In this document: in pieces, positions 17,405 through 25,843 of the stretch
Layout: the number at the start of each line of letters is the position of its first letter
How positions within the stretch are numbered: the stretch's first letter is position 1
Origin: Treponema sp.
GTDB lineage: Bacteria; Spirochaetota; Spirochaetia; Treponematales; Treponemataceae
Length of the DNA stretch: 64,000 nt
NCBI GenBank assembly: GCA_016296575.1
Contig: JAEDJA010000007.1
Coordinates: 1-64,000, forward strand
Direction of reading: 5' to 3'
The notes under the pieces: generated by a model
Told to the model about the DNA's origin: nothing
Databases searched by the model: none
Seen by the model: only the letters and a program-made list of their open reading frames with translations
Program-made: the position numbers and the translations under genes

Positions 17405-18736
17405 ATGAAAAAAATTTTGGTAGCTGCATTGGCTATCTCGGCCCTTCTGGTAGGATGTTCTAAAAAAACAGAAGCATCTAAACCAGCCGAAAAGAAAACA
17501 CTCAATGTTTGGTCTTTCACAGACGAAGTACCAGGCATGGTTAAAAAGTATGTAGAAATGAACCCAGACTGTGGTTTCGACTACAAAGCAACAATCATCG
17601 CTACAACTGATGGTGCTTACCAGCCAGCTCTTGACCAGGCTCTTGCCGGAACAAAAGATGCTCCTGATATGTATGCTGCAGAAGCTGCTTTCGTTCTCAA
17701 ATACACACAGGGTGATGCTGCTAACTTCGCTGCTAAATACTCAGACATGGGTATCACAGCTGCTGATGTAAAAGCTTCTAACATTGCTCAGTACACAATC
17801 GATATCGGTACACGTGGTTCTGACCTCGTAGCTCTTGGATACCAGGCTACTGGTGGTGCTTTCATCTACCGTCGTTCAATTGCTAAAGCAACTTGGGGAA
17901 CAGATGATCCAAAAGTAATCAAAGAAAAAATCGGTGGTGGTTCAGGATCTCTCGATACATTCTGGAAAGCTGCTGCTGAACTCAAAGCTAAAGGATACCC
18001 TATCGTTTCTGGTGACGGTGACCTCTGGCACATCGTTGAAAACTCTTCTGACAAAGGTTGGATCGTAGATGGAAAACTCTACATCGATCCAAAACGTGAA
18101 GTTTTCATGGATTACTCTAAAAAACTCAATGACAATGGTTGGTACAATGATACACGCGACTGGCAGGATGCTTGGTTCGCTGATATGAAAGATACTGGTA
18201 CAGCATTTGGTTTCTTCGGACCAGCTTGGCTCATCAACTACACACTTGCACCAAACTGTGGTGGTACAAAAGTAGGTGAAGGTTCATACGGTGACTGGGC
18301 TATCTGTGAAGCACCATTCGGATTCTTCTGGGGTGGTACATGGGTTCTCGGTAACAAAAACTCTAAAAACCTTGCTGAAGTTGGAAAAGTTATCAAATGG
18401 ATCACAGTTGATTACGATGAAAAATCACTCCAGTACATGTGGGCTAACGGTACTATGAATGGTGAAGGTGGAACAAAAGACTCTGTTGGATCTGGAACAG
18501 TAATGGCTAAATCTAACGGTGAACTCGCATTCCTCGGTGGACAGAACATGTTCGACGTATTCGTACCTGCTAACGCATTTGCTAACGGTAAAAACCTTAC
18601 ACAGTATGATGAAACAATCAACTCATACTGGCGTGATGCTGTTCGTCAGTACGCTTACGGTGAAAAATCACGTGATGAAGCAATCGCTGGTTTCAAACAG
18701 AACGTAGCTGACAACTTGGACGTAATTGTTGAATAA
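17405..18736 (+). CDS. Sugar ABC transporter substrate-binding lipoprotein
   Basis: Family 1 extracellular solute-binding protein for carbohydrate uptake, 443 residues. The N-terminus is a lipoprotein signal peptide, with lipobox LVGC at residues 16-19, so the mature protein is lipid-anchored. The TLNVWSFTDEVPGMVKKYVE start and later segments such as MYAAEAAFVLKY and WGGTWVLGNK suit the MalE/UgpB-like fold. Codon choice is notably stricter than in neighbouring genes (frequent CTC, GGT, AAC, TAC, ATC), a sign of high expression. A terminator-like hairpin separates it from the permease genes. The substrate is unknown. Confidence 0.92.
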   Translation: MKKILVAALAISALLVGCSKKTEASKPAEKKTLNVWSFTDEVPGMVKKYVEMNPDCGFDYKATIIATTDGAYQPALDQALAGTKDAPDMYAAEAAFVLKYTQGDAANFAAKYSDMGITAADVKASNIAQYTIDIGTRGSDLVALGYQATGGAFIYRRSIAKATWGTDDPKVIKEKIGGGSGSLDTFWKAAAELKAKGYPIVSGDGDLWHIVENSSDKGWIVDGKLYIDPKREVFMDYSKKLNDNGWYNDTRDWQDAWFADMKDTGTAFGFFGPAWLINYTLAPNCGGTKVGEGSYGDWAICEAPFGFFWGGTWVLGNKNSKNLAEVGKVIKWITVDYDEKSLQYMWANGTMNGEGGTKDSVGSGTVMAKSNGELAFLGGQNMFDVFVPANAFANGKNLTQYDETINSYWRDAVRQYAYGEKSRDEAIAGFKQNVADNLDVIVE

Positions 18737-18768
18737 GTAATTATTTAGCTTGTCTAAAAATTAAAAAG

Positions 18769-18808
18769 AGCGGGAGTAAGCGTAATTGCTCACTTCCGCT
18801 TTTTTTTA
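18769..18808 (+). terminator. Intra-operon terminator/attenuator after the binding-protein gene
   Basis: AGCGGGAGTAAGC (18769-18781) pairs with GCTCACTTCCGCT (18788-18800), with one G-U pair and one A-C mismatch, and is followed by a run of Ts (18801-18807). It lies between the binding-protein stop and the permease ribosome binding site. Partial termination or mRNA protection here would make binding protein in excess of permease, as in known binding-protein operons. Confidence 0.8.
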
Positions 18809-18825
18809 CACTAGTGGAGGAACTA

Positions 18826-19851
18826 ATGGCAAATAAAGACTTAGTTAAAAATACAGAATTACAAAAGAAAAAACACATTAGCTACGCAAAATATGGTTAC
18901 ATTTTTTCTATTCCATTCGTAGCAGCCTGGCTTTTGTTCATGGCTTATCCAATTTTTTATACTCTTTTTATTGGATTTACAAACTTGAAAGGATTGGGTA
19001 GTACAAACTTCTCAATCACAAACCCTTGGTACAAAAACTTTGTTACAACTCTGAATACACCTTCTTTTAGAGTTGCTTTATCAAATACATTCAAGATGTG
19101 GATTATCAACTTTATTCCACAGCTTGGTCTTGCTCTTGTTCTTGCTGCATGGTTTACAAATGAACAGAACAACATTAAAGGAAAAGGATTCTTTAAGGTT
19201 GTTTTCTACATGCCAAATATAATTACAGCTTCAACAATTGCTATCCTTTTTGCTTCGTTGTTTGGTTATCCAAAAAGCCCAGTAAATGATATTCTTATGG
19301 CTATTGGTGCTATTGATGTTCCTTACAACTTCCCTCAGTCAAAAACAGCCGCCCAGCTTCTGGTAGCATTTATTCAGTTCTGGACTTGGTTCGGTTATAC
19401 AATGATTGTTCTTTCTTCAGGTATTCTTGGTATCTCTCCAGATATTTTTGAAGCTGCAGAAATTGACGGTGCAAATGGTGTACAGCAGTTCTTCAAAATC
19501 ACACTGCCTAACCTTAAAACAATCATGCTCTTTACACTGGTAACATCACTTATTGGTGGTCTTCAGATGTTTGATATTCCATTTATGTTGATGCAGAACT
19601 CTGGTCCTGATAACGCAACTTTGACAGCTTCAGTATTCATTTACAACCAGGCTTTCAAAGGAAGTTACATGTACAACCGTGCTGCTTCTGCAAGTATGAT
19701 TATGTTCGTAATTATTTCTATTATTTCTGCCGGTATGTTCTTTATTATGCGTGATAAAGATGAAGCACAGCAGTACAAACTTGAAAAAGCACGTATTAAA
19801 GCATACAAAAAGCAGTTGAAAGAAGCCAAAATGGCTGAAAAACAGGCTTAA
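18826..19851 (+). CDS. Sugar ABC transporter permease, MalF type
   Basis: A 341-residue inner-membrane permease with six membrane helices and the conserved cytoplasmic EAA loop (EAAEIDGANGVQQFFKI, about residues 207-223) that contacts the ATPase. The ATG at 18826 is preferred over the in-frame GTG at 18814, because GGAGG (18816-18820) sits five bases before the ATG. A Lys/Glu-rich cytoplasmic tail closes the protein. It pairs with the MalG-type permease that starts 10 bases downstream. Confidence 0.93.
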   Translation: MANKDLVKNTELQKKKHISYAKYGYIFSIPFVAAWLLFMAYPIFYTLFIGFTNLKGLGSTNFSITNPWYKNFVTTLNTPSFRVALSNTFKMWIINFIPQLGLALVLAAWFTNEQNNIKGKGFFKVVFYMPNIITASTIAILFASLFGYPKSPVNDILMAIGAIDVPYNFPQSKTAAQLLVAFIQFWTWFGYTMIVLSSGILGISPDIFEAAEIDGANGVQQFFKITLPNLKTIMLFTLVTSLIGGLQMFDIPFMLMQNSGPDNATLTASVFIYNQAFKGSYMYNRAASASMIMFVIISIISAGMFFIMRDKDEAQQYKLEKARIKAYKKQLKEAKMAEKQA

Positions 19852-19861
19852 GGAGTAGGAA

Positions 19862-20707
19862 ATGGTAAAATCAACTTCAAACGTAATTTTTAAGGTATTT
19901 GTATACATTATTTGTGCAATTCTTACGGTAATGTGTATTTTTCCTTTCTATACAATGATCATCAATGCTACTCGTTCTACTTACCAGATTCAGCAGCACG
20001 CCGTTTCATTGATTCCATCAAAATTCCTTTTGAGCAACCTTCGTGTTTTTGAAACAAAAGAGTCTTTCCGCCCAATTCGCGGTTTCTTCAACTCTATTGT
20101 TATTTCAACTTCATCTACAGCACTCAGTGTATACTTCTCTACATTGACAGCTTATGCTTTGGTTGTTTATTCATGGAAATTACGCCGTCCATTCTTTACT
20201 TTCATCATGGCAGTTCTTATGATTCCATCACAGTGTGTTACAATCGGTTTCTACCAGATGATTTATAAAGTAGGACTTACAAATAACTTCCTTCCATTGA
20301 TTATTCCATCAATTGCTAATGCTTCTATGGTATTCTTTATGCGACAGTATATGATGCCATCTCTTTCATTGGAAATTGTAGAATCAGCACGTATTGATGG
20401 TGCAAGAGAATTCTTTACATTCAACGTAATTGCTCTTCCAATTATGAAACCAGCTCTTGCAACACAGGCTATTTTCAGCTTCGTTCAGAAATGGAATGAA
20501 TTGTTCATGCCAACGGTTATCCTTACGGATAGTAATAAATATACAATGCCAATCATGGTATCTCTCCTTCGTGGAGATATTTATAAAACCGAATTCGGTT
20601 CAATCTATCTTGGATTGACAATGACAGTTTTACCGTTGTTTGTCGTTTACTTCCTTCTTTCCAAGTACATTATTGCTGGAGTTGCTTTGGGAAGTGTTAA
20701 GGGTTAA
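19862..20707 (+). CDS. Sugar ABC transporter permease, MalG type
   Basis: Second permease subunit, 281 residues, with six membrane helices and the EAA loop ESARIDGAREFFTFNVIALP (about residues 176-195). An AAGGAG ribosome binding site precedes it. No ATP-binding subunit follows; the operon ends at a strong terminator. The transporter must therefore borrow an ATPase encoded elsewhere, as MsmX/MsiK-dependent importers do (inference). Confidence 0.93.
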   Translation: MVKSTSNVIFKVFVYIICAILTVMCIFPFYTMIINATRSTYQIQQHAVSLIPSKFLLSNLRVFETKESFRPIRGFFNSIVISTSSTALSVYFSTLTAYALVVYSWKLRRPFFTFIMAVLMIPSQCVTIGFYQMIYKVGLTNNFLPLIIPSIANASMVFFMRQYMMPSLSLEIVESARIDGAREFFTFNVIALPIMKPALATQAIFSFVQKWNELFMPTVILTDSNKYTMPIMVSLLRGDIYKTEFGSIYLGLTMTVLPLFVVYFLLSKYIIAGVALGSVKG

Positions 20708-20727
20708 GCGACCCTTCCTCCATGTTT

Positions 20728-20762
20728 GCAGTCTTGGTAGTTTGCCAGGGCTGCTTTTTTTT
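20728..20762 (+). terminator. Rho-independent terminator of the sugar ABC operon
   Basis: GCAGTCTTGG (20728-20737) pairs with CCAGGGCTGC (20745-20754), using two G-U pairs, and is followed by eight Ts. It lies just after the last permease gene. Confidence 0.9.
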
Positions 20763-20815
20763 ATATAAAAGCTCTGACATTTGAACAAAAATTGTATAAA
20801 TGTTAAACTTTATGA

Positions 20816-21991
20816 ATGAATACACTTGTTGCCCTTTGTGCAGTGGGGGCTGAAAAAATCTTAGGAAACGAAATCAAACACCTGGGCTATAAGCTGGCAG
20901 GAAATGCACCTGGTCGTGTAGCTTTTATTGGGGACGACGATGCACTTTTCCGTGCAAACCTGTGTTTGCGAACTTCAGACCGAGTTTATCTTCAGATGGC
21001 TTCTTATAATGCATTGGATTTTGATGCACTTTTTGATGGAGTTTACAATATCCAGTGGCAGGATTTTTTAAAAAAAGATTCTAAGATTGTTGTAGATAAA
21101 GTACGATCCTATAAATCAAAATTAAACTCAGAGCATTCAATTCAGGGTATGGTTCAAAAGGCCATTTATAAGAAGCTTGGTGAAAAATGGCACATGCTTA
21201 CTCTTCCTGAAACTGGTGCACAAAGTGACATCCGTGTTTATATTGAAGAAAATCAGGTTCTTATTCTTCTGGATCTATCGGGTCTTCCACTTCACAAACG
21301 TGGTTACAGAACTGACGGTGGAATTGCTCCGTTGCGAGAAACAACTGCAGCTGTTCTTCTTCAGGAAATGATGTGGCGACGTAAAACACCTCTTCACGAT
21401 CCATTCTGCGGTTCAGGAACAATTGCCATTGAAGCAAAGCTTTACGCTCATAATGTAGCACCAGGCTTTGGCCGTCGATTTGCATTGGAAAATCTGCCAA
21501 TCTACAATGGGGAACGTGCTTTGGAAATCAAAAAAGAAGAAGCTGCAAAAATCCGCACAGACGTTGAAGTTCGGGTTACTGGTTCAGATATTGATGCACA
21601 GGCAATTGCACGAGCTAAAAAAAATGCTGAACATGCTTGCGTTATGGCAGGACGGGCTCTTAATCTTATAGATTCCAGCGACAAAATTCCACGTCCTGAT
21701 TTTATTCAGGCTGATTTTTCAGAACTTGCAGCACCTTACGAGAACGGTCTTATTGTATGCAACCCACCTTATGGTGAACGTCTTGGTGAAGAAGATGATG
21801 CAGTTCGTCTTTATAATAAAATGAATGATCTTTGGGAAGCTTTCCCTAACTGGGATTTAGGCATTATTACAAGCTGTGATAAATTTGTAGAAGCTTTTGG
21901 TCATAACCCTAATCAAACTAAAGGTTTAAAAGCCGGAAACCTGGATACAGTCTTTTATAAATATTTAAGGAACAAACCGGAGAAGTTTTAA
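20816..21991 (+). CDS. THUMP-domain class I RNA methyltransferase (RlmL/YpsC-like)
   Basis: A 391-residue SAM-dependent methyltransferase. An N-terminal ferredoxin-like/THUMP RNA-binding part (about 1-165) precedes a Rossmann domain with DPFCGSGTIAIEA (SAM motif I, near residue 197). The N6/N2-methyltransferase motif NPPYGERLG follows near residue 312. This is the layout of the 23S rRNA G2445 enzyme (N-terminal half of RlmL) and of YpsC. No ribosome binding site is visible, and -10-like boxes lie at 20795-20800 and 20804-20809. The stop overlaps the next start (TAATG). Confidence 0.87.
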   Translation: MNTLVALCAVGAEKILGNEIKHLGYKLAGNAPGRVAFIGDDDALFRANLCLRTSDRVYLQMASYNALDFDALFDGVYNIQWQDFLKKDSKIVVDKVRSYKSKLNSEHSIQGMVQKAIYKKLGEKWHMLTLPETGAQSDIRVYIEENQVLILLDLSGLPLHKRGYRTDGGIAPLRETTAAVLLQEMMWRRKTPLHDPFCGSGTIAIEAKLYAHNVAPGFGRRFALENLPIYNGERALEIKKEEAAKIRTDVEVRVTGSDIDAQAIARAKKNAEHACVMAGRALNLIDSSDKIPRPDFIQADFSELAAPYENGLIVCNPPYGERLGEEDDAVRLYNKMNDLWEAFPNWDLGIITSCDKFVEAFGHNPNQTKGLKAGNLDTVFYKYLRNKPEKF

Positions 21992-22584
21992 TGGCAATTA
22001 TTGTTGAACACGAAAAACGGGTTAAAGAAATTTTGGAAAAATCCCTGGATGTCTTTGTGGAAGAAGGATATGAAGATGCAACCTTCCAGAAAATTGCAGA
22101 TAAGTGCGGAATTACAAGAACAACGCTATATATTTATTTTAAAAATAAACATGAAATCTTTTTGGGTAGCATTAAACAGCTTTTAGGCGAACTGGAAAAA
22201 TCTATTCTTGATGTAATGAAAAATGAAGATTTAAGTGCTTCAGAACAGTTACGTGGTATTCTTTCCTGCCTTGTTGATTCATGTGTACAGAATTCAAAGC
22301 TTTTTCACGTACTGCTTAACTATTTGATTCAGCTTAAAAAGACTGGTGAAGATCCAAGAGAACGTGTTCAAAGACGTGTAATCAAAGTGCGTCATCTTTT
22401 GAACACTGTTCTTATTCGCGGAATACATGATAAAGAGTTTAAGGATATGAATGTTGCTGATATGAACCAACTTTTGTATAATCTTTTAGAATCTGCTGTA
22501 TTCAAAATTGCGGTTCTTTTTCAGTCAGATATTAAGGATGTTAGATCTTCCTTAAATCTTGCAGTTGACGGATTTATTGCCTAA
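21991..22584 (+). CDS. TetR-family transcriptional regulator
   Basis: A 197-residue regulator with an N-terminal TetR helix-turn-helix (about residues 14-60; ATFQKIADKCGITRTTLYIY with FKNKHEIF following) and an all-helical ligand-binding C-terminus. Its start overlaps the methyltransferase stop, and an acyltransferase gene follows after six bases. Regulation of lipid metabolism is therefore possible but not shown. Confidence 0.92.
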   Translation: MAIIVEHEKRVKEILEKSLDVFVEEGYEDATFQKIADKCGITRTTLYIYFKNKHEIFLGSIKQLLGELEKSILDVMKNEDLSASEQLRGILSCLVDSCVQNSKLFHVLLNYLIQLKKTGEDPRERVQRRVIKVRHLLNTVLIRGIHDKEFKDMNVADMNQLLYNLLESAVFKIAVLFQSDIKDVRSSLNLAVDGFIA

Positions 22585-22590
22585 AAACAG

Positions 22591-23460
22591 GTGAATGAGA
22601 TGAGTAAAAAAACAATTGATCCAAAATATTCACATGATGATCTGCCAAAAGTTAAAAATTATCTTTGGTACCATTATCACTGTTTTATGAAGCTGTTTTC
22701 TTACCTTTATTTTGGTGTAGGAGCAGTGATTCTTGCATTGCTGGTTTTTCCATGGTTTCATCTTTTTATTCATGATAAAGAAAAGTTTGGTATAAAAACT
22801 CGTGCATTCGTTTCCCATACTTTTAGAGTTTTCATCAAATTCATGAGTATTTTTGATGTTATTAAACTGAATGTTGATGAAAGGGAAGCTCTTAAAAATC
22901 TGAGGGGCAAAATCATCGTTGCAAACCATCCTTCGGTTCTGGATTTTGTTTTCATTATGAGTATGGTTCCTACGGCAACTTGTATTGTTCGCGGAAGCCT
23001 GATTCATTCACCACTTGGAGGAGTAATCAAATCTTCTTACATTACAAATACAACAGACTTTGATGAAATGTGTGAAGAATGTAAAAAATTGCTTAATCTT
23101 GGATGTAACGTAATTATTTTCCCTGAAGGAACTCGAACACCTCGGCATGGACGTAATTCCTACAAAAAAGGGGCCGCCCGCATTGCACTGAAATCAGGAG
23201 CAGATGTACAGCCTCTTTACATTGGTGGAAGTGACAAGTACTGTCTGGGAAAAAATGATCCCTGGTGGTCTTACAATCATGTTGAAAAGCTTCTGTATGA
23301 TTTCAAGATTTTGGAAGAAATTAAAATTGATCAGTACAAGGATAAATCAGAACCTATTGCGGCAAAGCATTTGACCGAAAAAATGGAAGAAGTAATCCTT
23401 GCTGGTGCAGAAGCCTATTGTAAGGGCGACCATCCTTGTAAAACCTTGAACAATTACTAG
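22591..23460 (+). CDS. PlsC-like 1-acyl-glycerol-3-phosphate acyltransferase
   Basis: A 289-residue membrane-associated lysophospholipid acyltransferase. The catalytic HX4D motif is HPSVLD (near residue 113), followed by the IVRGSL region and the substrate motif FPEGTRTPR (near residue 178). One or two hydrophobic segments lie near 33-55. It would acylate phosphatidate precursors or a related acceptor. Because it follows a TetR gene rather than other phospholipid genes, it may belong to a regulated or specialised lipid pathway. It could supply an acyltransferase missing from the polyene-like operon at 48.5-58.7 kb (speculation). Confidence 0.85.
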   Translation: MNEMSKKTIDPKYSHDDLPKVKNYLWYHYHCFMKLFSYLYFGVGAVILALLVFPWFHLFIHDKEKFGIKTRAFVSHTFRVFIKFMSIFDVIKLNVDEREALKNLRGKIIVANHPSVLDFVFIMSMVPTATCIVRGSLIHSPLGGVIKSSYITNTTDFDEMCEECKKLLNLGCNVIIFPEGTRTPRHGRNSYKKGAARIALKSGADVQPLYIGGSDKYCLGKNDPWWSYNHVEKLLYDFKILEEIKIDQYKDKSEPIAAKHLTEKMEEVILAGAEAYCKGDHPCKTLNNY

Positions 23461-23471
23461 ATTAGTAGAAT

Positions 23472-24047
23472 TTAAAATACCATCTTCAAATAGAAGGCAA
23501 GTATGTTGTCCCGGAGTTTTTTTCCACGAGGCATGCTTCGCCAGTATGTACCAATTGCCGGCAAGTTTTTGTATGAATTTCCGTGTGAAAAATTGTATTC
23601 AAGACTCATGCGAACTCCGTTTCCCCAAAAAGCTTTTACTTCATCTTTGGAAAGTGGCGTAGTCATAAAATCTGTACGGCTGCCAAGCGCATAAGCCAGT
23701 GAAAAATTAAAGCCTTTTGCAAAGGGATAGATTTTAGCACCAAAATATAAAGCGTAATCCAGGTGATTGGAGTGTACCTGACTGTTCCACTTAAAATCGG
23801 AAAGTAAATCAGCACCTGTAAAAAGTGAGAAGGTTGGAAGAAGATTCAGGTTCATATCAGCTGTTCCACCAATAACAAAACGGGATCCATCTTCAATGTC
23901 TGTCATATCATTAACAAGAGTTTTTGATCCGTAAAATGGAAACCCTGTGGCAATACCAATTTCAAAATTTAAAGGCTTTTCTTCAGCAGAAAGCGAGTGG
24001 AAAGAGATCAAGAAAAGTGAAATTAACAGTATAGAAATCTTTTTCAT
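23472..24047 (-). CDS. Outer-membrane beta-barrel-like protein
   Basis: A 191-residue exported protein. Residues 1-21 are a signal peptide ending in SLSAEE. The rest shows alternating hydrophobic/polar strands with many aromatics (for example LDYALYFGAKIYPFAKGFNF) and ends in a phenylalanine (KMVF), as outer-membrane barrels often do. No family is recognised. It converges with the acyltransferase gene. Confidence 0.65.
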   Translation of the reverse strand: MKKISILLISLFLISFHSLSAEEKPLNFEIGIATGFPFYGSKTLVNDMTDIEDGSRFVIGGTADMNLNLLPTFSLFTGADLLSDFKWNSQVHSNHLDYALYFGAKIYPFAKGFNFSLAYALGSRTDFMTTPLSKDEVKAFWGNGVRMSLEYNFSHGNSYKNLPAIGTYWRSMPRGKKLRDNILAFYLKMVF

Positions 24048-24151
24048 ATATCACCTGCAATTATATACGAAAATATCACTGAAGGATAGAAAAATATTCC
24101 GGCAGGTGAAAATGCTACCAGTCAGTCAGTGACAGCCGATACTTTACTACC

Positions 24152-24260
24152 GCGGTGCATTAAAAAGCGGCTCCCAGCGACGCAAAAAAGTACACTCTGC
24201 TCCCTGTAAACACGGTCGCAGGTGCACTCTTTTTGCTGCGTCCCACTTTTGAATGCACGC
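24152..24260. repeat. Long imperfect inverted repeat (about 45-base arms)
   Basis: The left arm at 24152-24200 and right arm at 24218-24260 are imperfectly complementary over most of their length: GCGGTGCATT with AATGCACGC, GACGCAAAAAAGT with the CTTTTTGCTGCGTC segment, and CACTCTGC with GCAGGTGCA. A 17-base loop separates them. This part of the 289-base gap (24048-24336) is G+C-richer than its surroundings. It holds no ORF and no U-tract typical of a terminator. It may be a MITE-like or structured RNA element. Confidence 0.6.
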
Positions 24261-24336
24261 AAATTAATAGTTTGGATTCCCCTGCCTTCCTTTCCTTATT
24301 TTTACCTGGACTCAGTTTGTATCCTTCAGGGATTTT

Positions 24337-24771
24337 TTATTTATAAACAACTTTAAATGTCTGGAAAACCAGTTTTATATCGGGACGGAAATCAAAACCT
24401 GTGATGGCACCTTCGTCGGTAAGAATTTCTTCCATGCGGGATTTCCATGCTTCAAGATTTTCATCTTCGGCTTCCTGACTTGCCATGCCCCAGGTAACGT
24501 CGCAGAATGGAATAATATTTACGGTTTCCATTTCAAGAATAGCTACATCTTTTCCATTTTTATCTACAAGGGCATAATATTCACCGCTTACAGGCATTGG
24601 TTCACCATCAACAGAAAAAGTGGCAAGACTGGAAAAAATGGCAGTCTTTTTACCGGCAAGAACAAGGGCCATTTTAGCTGCACCATTAATACTTTCATCT
24701 TCAAAACAGATTTCAGCCGTAAGGAATGTATCCTGAGGAAGTCCAGCTTTTTTCTTAAATTTTTCCCACAT
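24337..24771 (-). CDS. ASCH-domain protein
   Basis: A 144-residue protein matching the ASCH (ASC-1 homology) pattern of the YhfF type. It has a LAGKKTAIFSSL strand-turn, a GEPMPVSGEYYALVDKNG segment, ILEMETVNIIPFCDVTW, and an acidic EDENLEAWKSRM helix near the C-terminus. ASCH domains are PUA-like beta barrels thought to bind RNA or nucleotides, and some are amidohydrolases on modified nucleosides. The gene lies 26 bases after a small membrane-protein gene in the clp cluster direction. Confidence 0.75.
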   Translation of the reverse strand: MWEKFKKKAGLPQDTFLTAEICFEDESINGAAKMALVLAGKKTAIFSSLATFSVDGEPMPVSGEYYALVDKNGKDVAILEMETVNIIPFCDVTWGMASQEAEDENLEAWKSRMEEILTDEGAITGFDFRPDIKLVFQTFKVVYK

Positions 24772-24797
24772 AAAATCTCCTGGAATATAAGCTTAAA

Positions 24798-25091
24798 TCA
24801 ACGTTTACGGCAAAGCATAAGGATAAAGGCTAGTATGAAAAATATATAAGGAATAATGGTAAAAAGAAAAGTTGTAAGAGGAACACCAAGAATAATAATC
24901 TTTGTTGGGGCAAAAATTCCAAGATCAATCATAAGATTATAAACAATTCCGGCATATGAAGAAATAAAACCAGCTACAAGACTCATCCAGGCAACATCCC
25001 AGGTTTTACTCCAAAGCATGATGGCAAGAAATGCAGTAATTCCGCCTGCAACAAGTTTTATAATATATAGTGAGATTTCTGCCTGTGTCAT
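24798..25091 (-). CDS. Small three-helix membrane protein
   Basis: A 97-residue, highly hydrophobic protein with three membrane helices (about 7-27, 33-55 and 68-93) and a short basic tail (CRKR). No family is recognised. Its start overlaps the stop of the preceding gene (ATGA), so it is translationally coupled to the unknown protein upstream and to the clpS-clpA unit. Confidence 0.7.
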   Translation of the reverse strand: MTQAEISLYIIKLVAGGITAFLAIMLWSKTWDVAWMSLVAGFISSYAGIVYNLMIDLGIFAPTKIIILGVPLTTFLFTIIPYIFFILAFILMLCRKR

Positions 25092-25843
25092 AAAAATTTC
25101 TCTCCGTTGGCTGCGCTCAGTTTAGAAAAGACACCCTTATCGCATCCAAAAGGAACCAAAGAAGTGCCGTTTAATTCTGGATTAATTATAACACCGTTGT
25201 CCAGGCAAAACAAAACAAACTGATCATAAAGTGCAGAATCCTGGATTTTTGGCTGGAGAATCATGCCTGAACGTTTGAAGTATGGTGTAAGAGCTTTATC
25301 ATAAATAAACAGTTCTTTTTCCGAAATAGTCTGAAGGAAATCAGTAAAATCGTAAATAGAACGAATGATTGCAGCAGCTAATGGAGATGGAACAGTAGTT
25401 TTATAGGCAGAGAGAAAAGCTTCTTCGTCATGAGAAAGAGTATTTTTTTTGTCGTACCAAGCAATGAAAATATCGCTTGCCCATGGAAAAGGTGGTGTAA
25501 GGGATTTAAGGTTTGGAAAATCAAGGGAAGTGCAGTCAAAATTAACAAAACAGCCTTCTACAGAAACATTTGAAGCTTCATTTAAGGATGCAAGCTTTTC
25601 AAGAGCCTTGTTAAGTTGATGACCTGTTCCCTGTTCTCCCAAAAATGAACCTGTTACACCTTTCCCAAGTACATCTTTGAGTCTTGTAAAAGCAGCACCA
25701 CGCCATCCAAGAACAGCCCTTCCGTCTTCCCGAAATAAATCTACAAGCCGAACGCCTTTTTTTGTGTAAACAAAATGACCACGGCATCGAACAACGGCAC
25801 CGTAACGTGAGAAAATTTCCTGTGCAAGCTGAGTTTTAGTCAT
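25088..25843 (-). CDS. Unknown protein coupled to clpA
   Basis: A 251-residue soluble protein of unknown function. Its first 50 residues (MTKTQLAQEIFSRYGAVVRC then FVYTKKGVRLVDLF) vaguely recall the N-terminus of class III aminotransferases. However, the length is little more than half that of such enzymes and no PLP-lysine segment is recognised, so no activity is claimed. The ATG at 25843 lies inside the last codons of clpA. A TTG at 25855, four codons upstream, is an alternative start; GGAG lies upstream at unusual spacing for both. The overlap with clpA suggests co-expression. Confidence 0.65.
   Translation of the reverse strand: MTKTQLAQEIFSRYGAVVRCRGHFVYTKKGVRLVDLFREDGRAVLGWRGAAFTRLKDVLGKGVTGSFLGEQGTGHQLNKALEKLASLNEASNVSVEGCFVNFDCTSLDFPNLKSLTPPFPWASDIFIAWYDKKNTLSHDEEAFLSAYKTTVPSPLAAAIIRSIYDFTDFLQTISEKELFIYDKALTPYFKRSGMILQPKIQDSALYDQFVLFCLDNGVIINPELNGTSLVPFGCDKGVFSKLSAANGEKFL

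Noticed and set aside
18022..18036. Sigma-54 promoter-like TGGCAC-N4-TTG
   Set aside because: It lies deep inside the binding-lipoprotein coding sequence, in the sense orientation, with no gene starting after it.
24152..24260. Integron attC site
   Set aside because: The long palindrome lacks the GTTRRRY and RYYYAAC core sites, and no integrase gene or cassette array is nearby.
25088..25843. Class III aminotransferase
   Set aside because: Only the first 50 residues faintly resemble one; length is too short and no PLP-binding lysine region is recognised.
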